In this document: positions 6,744 through 14,710 of the stretch, in pieces
How positions within the stretch are numbered: the first letter of the stretch is position 1
Layout: the number at the start of each line of letters is the position of its first letter
IMG/VR virus record: IMGVR_UViG_3300027917_000018
Location: 124,001 to 188,000 of that record
Origin: a virus
DNA: 64,000 nt
Strand: one strand, 5' to 3'
The notes under the pieces: generated by a model
Seen by the model: the letters and a program-made list of their open reading frames with translations, nothing else
Databases searched by the model: none
What the model was told of the DNA's origin: nothing
Program-made: the position numbers and the translations under genes

Positions 6744-7511
6744 ATGGCTTCGCCGAGAGACATGCTGGCCAGGTCGCCGTTTACGGGCAGGCGCTTCGCA
6801 ACTGCCGACGGTTACACCTTCTACGAAAAGCGCGACGGCTCCTGGGTAGACAACCTGGACCCGGAGCGCGTCGACATGTCGTTCGGCAGCGAAGAGGAGG
6901 CCATCAGCGGGCTAGTCGACGCCGGTTACACGCCCGAGGAGGCCAAGCAGCTTATCGCTGGAACCTGGGAGCCCAGTCCCGAGGAGGAAGAAATTCTGCG
7001 GCAGTGGTTTCAGGGCGAAAGCATGGGCCGCGCCCGTGCGATCGTGGAAGAGGAAAGCCCGCGCTCGTTTCTCAAGAAAATTGGTGCTGACCCATTTGGC
7101 AGGGTGGCTATCCGCGTAGGTGCTCCGCTTAACCCTCAGACGGTTGTGGTGCCAGTTCACTGGGTTTACGACATGGTTTCGACCGGAGGCGATTCACTTC
7201 CAGGGGTTGTGCTTCACACTGGCGACGCGCCGCCCGCGCCCCAGGGAATGACCAAGCCGCAGTACTCCTGGATGCTGGCCGTGATCGCTTATGCGTTAAA
7301 CGAAGGTCCAGTGTTTCAGGAAGACCGCCCGAGGGACGATGCTGACCGCGAGATGGACCCGGAAGACGATATGTGGCTGCCGGATTTCAGCTGGGAATTC
7401 CTGGGCGGGGAGAAGGTCTTCGACCGGGCGATGGAATGGGCCATAGAGCATCCCGGCGAGCGCGCCGGTTATGAGTTCCCCAAAGGTTTCGACGGACCCG
7501 TCGTTGGCTAG
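6744..7511 (+). CDS. Two-module tagged protein, 255 aa, with an internal full tag including its Met
   Basis: Module 1 (about residues 1-93) starts MASPRDMLARSPFTG, a short tag-like sequence, and contains an acidic domain ending in SPEEEEILRQWFQGES. At residue 94 (base 7023) a complete tag, MGRARAIVEEESPRSFLKK, begins with its own ATG and leads into module 2 (162 residues, with QYSWMLAVIAYALN and an acidic C-terminus). This looks like two tagged genes fused in frame, or one gene with an internal initiation site. Function of either module is unknown. A GTG at 6741 is an alternative start. Confidence 0.75.
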   Translation: MASPRDMLARSPFTGRRFATADGYTFYEKRDGSWVDNLDPERVDMSFGSEEEAISGLVDAGYTPEEAKQLIAGTWEPSPEEEEILRQWFQGESMGRARAIVEEESPRSFLKKIGADPFGRVAIRVGAPLNPQTVVVPVHWVYDMVSTGGDSLPGVVLHTGDAPPAPQGMTKPQYSWMLAVIAYALNEGPVFQEDRPRDDADREMDPEDDMWLPDFSWEFLGGEKVFDRAMEWAIEHPGERAGYEFPKGFDGPVVG

Positions 7512-7573
7512 GCACAGTGCTCCCTGGCTGAGGCAAAACGTTTACAGCTTCTGTTTCGATATTTCAAGGCCAG

Positions 7574-7596
7574 GATCGTTCTTAATGTGAACGATC
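7574..7596 (+). promoter_or_regulatory. Perfect 8-bp inverted repeat abutting a start codon
   Basis: GATCGTTC (7574-7581) and GAACGATC (7589-7596) are perfect inverted repeats around a 7-base spacer, and the ATG at 7597 follows directly. The element includes GTTCTTA, the variant start-proximal motif. It could be an operator for a dimeric repressor or an RNA hairpin covering the start codon. Confidence 0.5.
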
Positions 7597-8376
7597 ATGG
7601 ACATCACTGGCCGACAACTGATCGTCGCCTACGGTGGCGGCGTAAACAGCAGCGCATTCCTCATCGAATTCGTGCGCCTCAAGATAGTTCCCACGCTGAT
7701 CCTGTTCAGCGACACGGGAGGGGAGCGCCCGGAGACTTACGCGTTCATCGACGAATTCTCACTGTGGCTCCAGGAGCGCGGTCTGCCGGGAATCATCACC
7801 GTCAAGAAGGGCGGGATGCAGGAAACCCTGGAGGAAAACTGCCTGCGCAAGGAGATGCTGCCGTCCATCGCCTACGGCTTCAAGACCTGCTCCGAAAAGT
7901 ACAAGATCAGGGCGCAGGAGAAGTTTGTCCGGCACTACGAGCCTACCAAGGCCATCCTCAAAGCGGGCGGCAAGCTCGTGAAGGTGATTGGCTACGATGC
8001 CGGGGAAGGCCGCCGGGCCAAGCAATACGAGCACAAGGAGTACGATTACTGGTATCCGTTGATCGAGTGGGGCTGGGAGCGCAAGAAGTGCGAGCAGGTC
8101 GTGCGGGAGGCTGGGTTCCGGCCCGCCAAGTCCAGCTGCTTCTTCTGCCCGTCGATGACCAAGCGGGAGATTCTTCAGCTTCGGCAGGAACACCCGGATT
8201 TGATGGCGCGGGCGCTGGAGATGGAGGCCAAGGCCGCCCCGAACCTGGCCACCGTCAAGGGCCTTGGCCGACGCTTCAACTGGGGAGAATTCCTGCAATC
8301 AGTCGATTCAGGCGATCCGAAAGCCATGAAGTGGCAGTGTGACGTGGAAACGCCGTGCGGATGCTACGACGGATAG
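7597..8376 (+). CDS. PAPS-reductase / adenine-nucleotide alpha-hydrolase family protein, 259 aa
   Basis: The N-terminus has the PP-loop LIVAYGGGVNSSAFL (about residues 8-22), then LILFSDTGGERPET, as in the phosphoadenosine-phosphosulfate reductase family and relatives such as DndC. FKTCSEKYK and SSCFFCPSM (about 180-188) supply Cys residues that could hold a metal or Fe-S centre. CDVETPCGCYDG ends the protein. Phage members are of unknown substrate; DNA or tRNA sulphur modification, or ATP-dependent chemistry on nucleotides, are the usual suggestions. The start abuts the inverted repeat. The 3' end overlaps a convergent gene by 101 bases. Confidence 0.8.
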   Translation: MDITGRQLIVAYGGGVNSSAFLIEFVRLKIVPTLILFSDTGGERPETYAFIDEFSLWLQERGLPGIITVKKGGMQETLEENCLRKEMLPSIAYGFKTCSEKYKIRAQEKFVRHYEPTKAILKAGGKLVKVIGYDAGEGRRAKQYEHKEYDYWYPLIEWGWERKKCEQVVREAGFRPAKSSCFFCPSMTKREILQLRQEHPDLMARALEMEAKAAPNLATVKGLGRRFNWGEFLQSVDSGDPKAMKWQCDVETPCGCYDG

Positions 8377-8692
8377 CCGCCGTCAAATTGCGGTGTCGCT
8401 GCGGTCGTGGTGCGGGCACGGTGTAGGTCACGACGTTGGAAGGCTCGGACTCCAGCGCTGACGTGTTGTAGCAGGTCGCGTAGAACGCGTAGGTTCTGCC
8501 CGGTTCCAAAGCTTCGATCACGGTGTTGGTGACGTTGCCGCAGTCCTTGACGACCGTGTAGTTTCCAGGAGGCGATCCGTAATAAATCCGGTAGCCCGCA
8601 ACGTCCGGCTCCGGGTTCGGGTCCCAAGCCAGCATTACCGTGGCGGCATGCGTCATGGCCAGCGAGCAAAGGAGAAAAACGAGCGTTCTCAT
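8276..8692 (-). CDS. Exported fibronectin-III domain protein, 138 aa
   Basis: Signal peptide MRTLVFLLCSLAMTHA, followed by one FN3 domain with the typical marks VMLAWDPNPEPDVAGYRIYYG, VIEALEPGRTYAFYATCYN and SEPSNVVTYTVP. The last 45 residues (RPQRHRNLTAAIRRS...) are basic and lie antisense to the end of the PAPS-like gene, so the natural stop or a frameshift there is uncertain. ATGA overlap with the tagged gene upstream (8689). Such FN3 proteins may decorate the cell surface or virion; the style recalls Verrucomicrobiota secreted proteins. Confidence 0.65.
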   Translation of the reverse strand: MRTLVFLLCSLAMTHAATVMLAWDPNPEPDVAGYRIYYGSPPGNYTVVKDCGNVTNTVIEALEPGRTYAFYATCYNTSALESEPSNVVTYTVPAPRPQRHRNLTAAIRRSIRTAFPRHTATSWLSDRLNRLIAGILPS

Positions 8693-9933
8693 CGGAACGA
8701 ATAGAGCGTCGAGCGCCCAAAGCCTGGCTCGTCACGGTCGTAGCCGGTGTCTCTGACAAGACCACGCGCTGCCAGCCGCAGAAGCGCCCGCTCCATGTAA
8801 ACGTAACCCATACCGGTGGAATCGCGCCAGAAAAAGCGCTCGATGCCGCCGTTCTTGAGCTGGGTCAGAATGCTGATCAGGAAGCTTTCGCAGGCGGCGT
8901 CCCTGTAGGGTAAGTCGCTGTCCGCCCAATACACGGCGCTCAGAAACAACATTTCCCTGCCGCTCACCTTCTTCCAGAGCGTTGTCGCGGCAGCGAGCTT
9001 GTTGCGCTCGTTCCACTGGGTTACGGCGGGCTGCCCGCCCTCAACGTGCGTAGTCTTCCAGTCAAAGTTGGGCTGTGCGACCACCTGCAATCCTGCGCGC
9101 CGCAGCAAGGCGCGAGGGCTTACGGCCTCCACCAGGCCGAACACGGCCATGCCCGACCGGTTTGTCAGCCTGACGACGCCTTCCCGCGCCAAAGCTTCCA
9201 GCGCGTCCAAGAACGGATCGCCGGGTTTGAAGAGGCTGAAGAGGAATCTGCCGATACCGCGTGCCTTGGCCTGATCGAAGATGCTTTTGAGAAAAGCTTG
9301 TCGGAAGCTTGGGTCCAGTTCGTCCGGGCCGTCGGCGCGGATCACCAAGGTATCTCCGTCGTGGAAGCTCGTGCTGGCGAACGTATAGGGCTCATGGGTT
9401 TGCCAGACCGTGTCCTGGTAGCGGCTTCGCCGCCGGTACCAGTCTGCGTCGGCAGGCACGGCCATCGGCTTGCCGAATCCAGTCTTCAGCAGGCTCTTGG
9501 GGTCTTCGGCCTCCTCGACGTTTTCCTCCTCGTAGGGGACCAGCCGCCAATGAAATACGCCGGTCTGCTCCTCCCCGGTGGTGGAAACTTCGGCGGGAAT
9601 CCGCCAGGTCTCGGCCCCGGAGCGCTCGCCGCGCTTGAGCGCTTGCCAGACCTTTCGATCATAGTCGAAGATTTCCTCGAACTGCTCGCTTTCTACGTCG
9701 ACCGTGGTGCGATCGGCCAGGAAAGCGTGGACGCCGTACATGCCGTCAAGTTGATCGATGTCGCTGGCGTGGGAGCCGTGAATCTCCGGGTCACGCCCGA
9801 TCCGAAACGGCGTGTACTCGTCCAGCTCGATTGTGTTAACGTAGTAATAGCCAGGTAGGATGTGCTCCTGGCTCATGCGCTTAAGCCAGGCTCGCGGTGT
9901 TTCAGCTTCCAGAATGGCTCGTGCGCGGCCCAC
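8689..9933 (-). CDS. Three-module tagged protein, 414 aa
   Basis: GTG start giving MGRARAILEAETPRAWLKR. Further tag cores occur inside: VEEAEDPKSLLK (about residue 140) and LVEAVSPRALLRRAG (about residue 268). The last two modules are related to each other: FRQAFLKSIFDQAKARGIGR / ALEALAREGVVRLTN against CESFLISILTQLKNGGIER / ALLRLAARGLVRDTG. This gives the plan tag-A, tag-B, tag-B'. The B fold alternates strands and helices, and its function is unknown. The start is preceded on its strand by TAATTAAGGC, in a 24-base divergent region shared with the gene at 9958. Confidence 0.8.
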   Translation of the reverse strand: MGRARAILEAETPRAWLKRMSQEHILPGYYYVNTIELDEYTPFRIGRDPEIHGSHASDIDQLDGMYGVHAFLADRTTVDVESEQFEEIFDYDRKVWQALKRGERSGAETWRIPAEVSTTGEEQTGVFHWRLVPYEEENVEEAEDPKSLLKTGFGKPMAVPADADWYRRRSRYQDTVWQTHEPYTFASTSFHDGDTLVIRADGPDELDPSFRQAFLKSIFDQAKARGIGRFLFSLFKPGDPFLDALEALAREGVVRLTNRSGMAVFGLVEAVSPRALLRRAGLQVVAQPNFDWKTTHVEGGQPAVTQWNERNKLAAATTLWKKVSGREMLFLSAVYWADSDLPYRDAACESFLISILTQLKNGGIERFFWRDSTGMGYVYMERALLRLAARGLVRDTGYDRDEPGFGRSTLYSFR

Positions 9934-9957
9934 GCCTTAATTACGGTAGTTAGAACG
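9934..9957. promoter_or_regulatory. Divergent start-proximal region
   Basis: The whole 24-base gap between divergent start codons holds TAATTAAGGC next to the leftward GTG (9933) and TAGTTAGAACG next to the rightward ATG (9958). There is no room for two conventional promoters plus leaders, so either transcripts are leaderless or the elements are translational. Confidence 0.4.
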
Positions 9958-10359
9958 ATGAACGCTGAGACGGAAGGCCGATGGTCGAAGGCTGTAGGGA
10001 CGATGCGCGAGCTGATGAAACAGCACGTTCAGGCTCACGCAAAAGTCCGGGAACTGTACTTCTCGATCCTTTACCACGCTGAGCTGGAGAAAGCTGGCCT
10101 CAAGAAAGACCAGGTCTCCTACCTGGTCCACGGGGCCAATCTGCCTGCGGGTGGCAAGTTCAGTCGGCAGCAGATGGCCAGGGCCTACCCGGATTGGGCG
10201 TTCGGCGTGAAGCTCAAGCCGACCGAGGGCGAGACCGAGGGCAAGATCGTGTGGTTCGAGAATCCGATTCCGCCCAAGGAGAAGCTCCACATCGAGGACC
10301 TGGAGACGCCCGCTCAGCGACAAGAACGTTTACGAATCAAGAGCCTTGGCTTGGAATGA
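9958..10359 (+). CDS. Unknown helical protein, 133 aa
   Basis: Helical N-terminus (KAVGTMRELMKQHVQAHAKV) and a middle section LPAGGKFSRQQMARAYPDWAFGVKL that could be a small DNA-binding or receptor domain; the end is charged. It is not tagged, but it is the first gene of the operon that carries the tagged series 10356-15003, so it may be a regulator or partner of that series (inference). No family recognised. Confidence 0.65.
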   Translation: MNAETEGRWSKAVGTMRELMKQHVQAHAKVRELYFSILYHAELEKAGLKKDQVSYLVHGANLPAGGKFSRQQMARAYPDWAFGVKLKPTEGETEGKIVWFENPIPPKEKLHIEDLETPAQRQERLRIKSLGLE

Positions 10360-10517
10360 GCTTAGCCCGTGACATCCTGGAGGCCGAATCGCCTCGTGCC
10401 TTTATGAAGAGGCTGCCGATCCACCAGCTGGAGCGGCTCGGCGTGTGGAAGGTCCGGCGCACGCCACGGATGCCCGACCCGGACGACGATTCCGGCGATG
10501 CTTGGGCACATTTATGA
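10356..10517 (+). CDS. Tag-only micro-protein, 53 aa
   Basis: Consists of the tag MSLARDILEAESPRAFMKR followed by about 34 residues (LPIHQLERLGVWKVRRTPRMPDPDDDSGDAWAHL). It overlaps both neighbours by ATGA. After a cut behind the tag Glu only a short basic/acidic peptide would remain, so it is the minimal cargo of the system. Confidence 0.7.
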   Translation: MSLARDILEAESPRAFMKRLPIHQLERLGVWKVRRTPRMPDPDDDSGDAWAHL

Positions 10518-12625
10518 GCGCGGCCCGTAACATCCTGGATGCTGAGACGCCGCGCTTTGTTCTCAAGGCGCTAGGCCGCCGCACGCTCGGCGTTTCGACC
10601 AAGCTGCTGCGCTCCTATCTGCGCCAGGAGGGCTTTCCGGTCGTTCAGCTTTACCGGCGCAGCAACAAGTGGCAGGACGCGATTGAAATGACAATCGTGG
10701 CCAGCGACCCCACGCTCCGCACCGACGCCGTGCTCTACGAGGTTATGGCCAGGGTCGAGAATTGGCTTGAGCAGAACTACCCCAAACTCGCGCCTCTCTT
10801 GTCCGTGAACGGCTGGGTTGCGCTTTGGCGTGACCAGAACAGCTTTGAGATTTCGATTACCAACCAGTACCGAGAGCAGACAGAAGCTCTGGAAAGCCCG
10901 GCCTCCGTACTGCACCAGATCGCGACCAACACGGTCATGGCCAAGCACGCGGACTTTCGGCAAGTCGCGGACGACGTGTGGCTCCTGGACGCGGGGAACT
11001 TTCAGGCCGAGGCTCGGGTCAAGCAGTCCGCGCAGGGCCGCCAGTGGGACCTTGCGATCTTTACGGTGACACACGGACCGTACCGGCGTACGCCCCAGGC
11101 AAGCTGGAACAATCTTACGGATCGCCAGTTCGCGATGGTGATGACGAACGTTTTTGGGGTGGCCGAGGCGGTGGACCCGCGCTCGCTTCTGCGAAAGCTG
11201 TACGACCCATCCGACCCGGTCGTTTCGGCCCTCGTCAAGATAGGCTTTCAGAAGGTGCCCGGCGGCCCGGAGAAGCGGCATCGGTTTGAGCTGCGGCGCG
11301 GCAATCGCACGTACGATCTTTGGTGGTACTGGGACGCGGCTCCGGGCGGCGGCAGGGAGCGTCGGTGGGACTTCGACGTGTGGGAAGATAATCCCGGTGG
11401 CGGCAAAGAACTGGTGGGCAACCACAATTCCATAGGCGACGGGCTTATTGCGAGGCTGCTCGGCAGCGGCTACGGCCTTTTGCCAGAATCCAGGAAACTC
11501 ATCGAGCAGGAGACTGAATCGCCGCGAGGCTTCCTTAACCGGCTCAGGCGGGAGCGCCTGTACTTCGGACAGCGGTTCGAGCGCGTGCCCTTTGGTGCCC
11601 GATGGGGCATGAACGCTCACGTTCGTAGGCTTTCCGACGATGGCGAGCCTGAAGTATTTGTTCAGCCGTCGGCCAGCTCCAGGCCGGTGCCGCTAGACCT
11701 GCAAGCATCTTTGGAAGTGGCTCAGCTGAGCCCGACGGGGTTTGAGTGGGGCTACGGCGGGAGCGGCCCGCATCAGCTTGCCCTGGCCCTTCTTTTGGAC
11801 GTGACCAGCGATCCCCAGCGGGCGTACCACGCACACCACGCCTTTACGGCAAGCGTCATTGCGCACTTGCCGCGCAAGGAATGGACGCTGACCTCCAGGA
11901 GGATTCTGAGCTGGCTGTCTGCCTGGGAAAACACGGGCGTCAAGGAAGCCGTCAGTCCCAGGGAGCTTTTGGTGCCCAGGGCCGCGCACGCGGTCGGGCA
12001 TTGGCTGGCCAGTTTGAAGTTCCACAAGGTCGGCGATGCCTGGCAAAGGTTTTGGCACGGGCATGCGCAAATGGACGTGGAGCCCCAAGGCCAGGACAAG
12101 TGGAAAGTGACGGTTTGGCGCTTGCCGAGCCCAACGGCTTTCGGCTTGCGCCTGCGCCGCAAGCTGCGCGCAACCAGCACCGTGCCGCTCGGGGCTGTGC
12201 CCCAGGTTGTGCAAAAGTGGGTCAAGGAGCTGAGTGTCGAGCAGGACCCTGAGCTTGCCGAGGCCGCCGAGACACCGCGATCCGTGCTTAAGGCATTGCC
12301 CAAGTTCGACGAGGACACGGAGGTCACGCTGCGTTGGCTGCGCCATGTGGTCGGCCAGCACATCGTTCGGCAGGTTGACATCGTGAGCGAAAGGCCAGAT
12401 TTCCAGCATACCGACGCCCGCCTTTACGTGATCATTGAGGTCAGCCAGGGCTACCAACGACAGCCGCTCCTCCGGCGCTACTGGGTCGATTTTGCCAGCC
12501 GGGGTGTGCTGGCCCAGGCGCTGCGCCAATGGGCCAACCTGCAAGGGGCTAAGCTCCGCGTGGACGGCCAGGACGCTGGCAAGGTCGCATACCGTAATCC
12601 CGTTTTGGCAAAACTTGCCGCATGA
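10514..12625 (+). CDS. Six-module polyprotein-like tagged protein, 703 aa
   Basis: N-terminal tag MSAARNILDAETPRFVLK, then five internal cores: ALESPASVLHQ (about 10885), VAEAVDPRSLLRK (11160), EQETESPRGFLNR (11508), VKEAVSPRELL (11940) and AEAAETPRSVLK (12262). Each begins a new module of 90-150 residues. Module 4 contains FEWGYGGSGPHQLALALLLD and the following helices of the phage DUF6166 family. The others are unrecognised alpha/beta domains. One protein therefore carries at least one module known as a free-standing phage protein, separated by copies of the same boundary peptide. Processing by a phage maturation protease is the simplest reading (inference). Confidence 0.85.
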   Translation: MSAARNILDAETPRFVLKALGRRTLGVSTKLLRSYLRQEGFPVVQLYRRSNKWQDAIEMTIVASDPTLRTDAVLYEVMARVENWLEQNYPKLAPLLSVNGWVALWRDQNSFEISITNQYREQTEALESPASVLHQIATNTVMAKHADFRQVADDVWLLDAGNFQAEARVKQSAQGRQWDLAIFTVTHGPYRRTPQASWNNLTDRQFAMVMTNVFGVAEAVDPRSLLRKLYDPSDPVVSALVKIGFQKVPGGPEKRHRFELRRGNRTYDLWWYWDAAPGGGRERRWDFDVWEDNPGGGKELVGNHNSIGDGLIARLLGSGYGLLPESRKLIEQETESPRGFLNRLRRERLYFGQRFERVPFGARWGMNAHVRRLSDDGEPEVFVQPSASSRPVPLDLQASLEVAQLSPTGFEWGYGGSGPHQLALALLLDVTSDPQRAYHAHHAFTASVIAHLPRKEWTLTSRRILSWLSAWENTGVKEAVSPRELLVPRAAHAVGHWLASLKFHKVGDAWQRFWHGHAQMDVEPQGQDKWKVTVWRLPSPTAFGLRLRRKLRATSTVPLGAVPQVVQKWVKELSVEQDPELAEAAETPRSVLKALPKFDEDTEVTLRWLRHVVGQHIVRQVDIVSERPDFQHTDARLYVIIEVSQGYQRQPLLRRYWVDFASRGVLAQALRQWANLQGAKLRVDGQDAGKVAYRNPVLAKLAA
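12260..12285 (+). repeat. 26-base exact repeat, copy 1 (tag core)
   Basis: Identical, base for base, to 13458-13483. It encodes EAAETPRSV at the boundary of module 6 in the 703-residue protein. The flanks differ. Confidence 0.8.
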
Positions 12626-13437
12626 GCCGCGCCTTACAGCTTATTCTTGCCGAGGCCCGCCGCAAGCCGGAGAGCCCGAAGTCCATAATGAAGGCGATCG
12701 GCAACCCGGACATCGCAAGCCTGCTGGAGTACGCGCCCGAGGACTTTCGTAGAGCCTATTACGCCAAGCAGACCGCCGAGTGGGACCCGGATTTTGCCGC
12801 TGAGGCCGATTGGAGCCCGTCGCCCGGCGATCATTACGAGGATGAGGAGACCGGCGAGGAGCGTGTGGAGTGGTGGCGCACGGCCTATTATCCGGTTTAC
12901 CGGACCGAAGACGGCAAGATTTACGAGGAAGTCCATTCGGTGGACGGGGACGGCAACCACGAGTACGAGGTCGAGGCCGAGGTTGGCACCGACGAATGGC
13001 GGCGGCAGCAAAGGGATTGGTACCAAGCGCCGCAAAGGCTGTGGAAGGACTACTGGGAATACGTGGCCGAGACCGGGGACGACGCTTTGGGCGAAATCTT
13101 CGTGCCCCGTGAGAAGACCACGCACAAGTGGGTCGCCGGATTTACGCAAGAGCCCGATGGCAGGCTCAAGTTTTGGGGTGCCCGCCCAATTGGGCGCGAG
13201 CAGAGCCACCCGCCGATCCGTAATCTTGACGAGGTCCCGCAGCACGTGAAGGACTATCTCCTCGTTGATCAGGATGGGTACAGCGAGGCTACACTGGATG
13301 ACCTGAAGCGGGAGAACGGCAAACAGGACAAGCAAGGCCGGTGGCAGGTTTGGTTCACCACCGAGCAAGAGAAGGAGCCTGAGAACGTCGTGGATTTCAT
13401 CAAGCGCAAGGCCCGCGAGCAGTTGGAGAGGCAATGA
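12622..13437 (+). CDS. Tagged acidic protein, 271 aa
   Basis: Tag variant with an insertion, MSRALQLILAEARRKPESPK, then SIMKAIG. The body is Glu/Asp/Tyr/Trp-rich (YEDEETGEERVEWWRTAYYPVYR, EVEAEVGTDEWRRQQRDWYQ), resembling an acidic beta-rich phage protein, with a basic helix at the C-terminus (FIKRKAREQLERQ). ATGA overlaps on both sides place it in the tagged operon. Function unknown. Confidence 0.75.
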   Translation: MSRALQLILAEARRKPESPKSIMKAIGNPDIASLLEYAPEDFRRAYYAKQTAEWDPDFAAEADWSPSPGDHYEDEETGEERVEWWRTAYYPVYRTEDGKIYEEVHSVDGDGNHEYEVEAEVGTDEWRRQQRDWYQAPQRLWKDYWEYVAETGDDALGEIFVPREKTTHKWVAGFTQEPDGRLKFWGARPIGREQSHPPIRNLDEVPQHVKDYLLVDQDGYSEATLDDLKRENGKQDKQGRWQVWFTTEQEKEPENVVDFIKRKAREQLERQ

Positions 13438-13715
13438 GCAGAGCACGCCAGATCATCGAGGCCGCCGAGACACCGCGATCCGTAATTTCGGCGATCCGTA
13501 AAACCAGGTTTGAGCTTGGCATCCAGGACATCATGCGCGACGCCAAAGAGCTGGAGGCTAGGCTGGAGAAATCCGGGGTCATGAACCTCATGGGCTGGTT
13601 TGACGATTCCGCCGTGGCGCAGGCGATCATGCAACTGGCGATCGAGCGGCGAGGCGCTCCCGGCACGAAGCGGGCGCTTTCAGCCATCAAACGGCACGGA
13701 CACTCAGTTTTGTGA
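13434..13715 (+). CDS. Tagged small helical protein, 93 aa
   Basis: Begins MSRARQIIEAAETPRSVISA; its tag DNA shares 26 identical bases with an internal tag of the 703-residue protein. The remaining 70 residues are helical and basic, ending TKRALSAIKRHGHSVL. It could bind nucleic acid. Unknown family. Confidence 0.75.
   Translation: MSRARQIIEAAETPRSVISAIRKTRFELGIQDIMRDAKELEARLEKSGVMNLMGWFDDSAVAQAIMQLAIERRGAPGTKRALSAIKRHGHSVL
13458..13483 (+). repeat. 26-base exact repeat, copy 2 (tag core)
   Basis: Second copy of the sequence at 12260-12285, here in the N-terminal tag of the 93-residue protein. This points to recent copying of the boundary DNA. Confidence 0.8.
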
Positions 13716-14710
13716 CGCGAGCAAGAGCCATCCTGGAAGTCGAGACGACACGAACCGGCAAGTTCGTGTCCGCCGTATTGACGCGGGCCAGCCAGGATGA
13801 GCTGCTGGATGCCTTTCCGCCCATCCATCCCAACGTTTACGCGCACCATGCCACGCTGGCGTTCAAGCCCACGGAGCCCGCGCTGGACCGGTACGTGCCC
13901 TACCTGGGCGAGCGGCTTTACCTGTCGGTGATTGGCTACGGCGAAGACGACAAGGGCCAGGCCGTCGTGGTGGACGTTCAGAGCGAGAACCGCATCCCGC
14001 ACATTACCATTTCGACCGCCGACGGCGTTGGCCCGGTCTACTCGAACAAGCTCCTGGAGGCTGGCTACGAGACCGTGGACGGGCCAGAACTGGAAGCTTT
14101 GGTGGACATCGAGAACCTCGGGGAATCAGTTCTGGAGCTGGACCCGCAAGGTGGGTTGCGCCTGACGCCCAGGCCCAAAAAGCCAGGCTCCATCTGGACT
14201 TACCGCCGCCAGGCAGCCGAGGGCGGCCCAAAGCCCTACCGCCGAGTCCGAAGCTTGCCCAGCGGCGGCCAGGTTGAAATCTACGCCGCCTACCACAAGC
14301 AGGCCGCTCCGCTAGAGCTGTTGCGCCAGGCTAAGCAGTATGGACCTCTGGTCGGTAAGATGGCGCGGGCGGGCGCGGATGACCTGACTGCTGCTTTGGA
14401 GGGATACGGCATCACCGAGGTCGTGCCGATTCCAAGCCGGAGCCCAATGGCGGGCCGGTTCGCCCGGCTTCTGGCCAATCGCTTGGGCGTGCCGATCCGT
14501 GATCGTTTGCAGCGGGACTATCCGATCGGCCACGTGCCCATCCATCTGAGAAAAGCTGTGGCCCAGCGCACCATTTCAGCCACGGGACGCCCGCGCCACC
14601 CGCTGCTGGTGGACGAGTACGTCACCACCGGGGCAACCATCATGGCCGCCGCCGAGGCGCTTTTACGGCAGGGAGCCCGGCAGGTCACCGCAGCCGCTTT
14701 TGCGATATGA
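13712..14710 (+). CDS. Tagged 2H-phosphoesterase / phosphoribosyltransferase fusion, 332 aa
   Basis: GTG start; MTRARAILEVETT is a tag whose Pro-Arg is replaced. Residues about 16-130 carry two HxT motifs of the 2H phosphoesterase superfamily, HHATLAF (His46) and PHITIS (His97), as in LigT, AKAP7 and the phage anti-CBASS protein Acb1. From about residue 185 the protein looks like a type I phosphoribosyltransferase, with the PRPP loop LLVDEYVTTGAT (298-309) close to ComF-type proteins. The 2H part would cut 2'-5' or cyclic phosphodiesters, and the PRTase part would handle PRPP and a base. Coupling in one chain with an export/packaging tag suggests nucleotide-signal removal or RNA/NAD repair in the host (inference). 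Confidence 0.75.
   Translation: MTRARAILEVETTRTGKFVSAVLTRASQDELLDAFPPIHPNVYAHHATLAFKPTEPALDRYVPYLGERLYLSVIGYGEDDKGQAVVVDVQSENRIPHITISTADGVGPVYSNKLLEAGYETVDGPELEALVDIENLGESVLELDPQGGLRLTPRPKKPGSIWTYRRQAAEGGPKPYRRVRSLPSGGQVEIYAAYHKQAAPLELLRQAKQYGPLVGKMARAGADDLTAALEGYGITEVVPIPSRSPMAGRFARLLANRLGVPIRDRLQRDYPIGHVPIHLRKAVAQRTISATGRPRHPLLVDEYVTTGATIMAAAEALLRQGARQVTAAAFAI

Noticed and set aside
10571-11620. 349-residue antisense frame, and similar ones at 11693-12544, 12634-13446 and 17414-18178
   Set aside because: All lie opposite clearly coding genes with tags or beta-helix repeats; none shows a start signal or motif.
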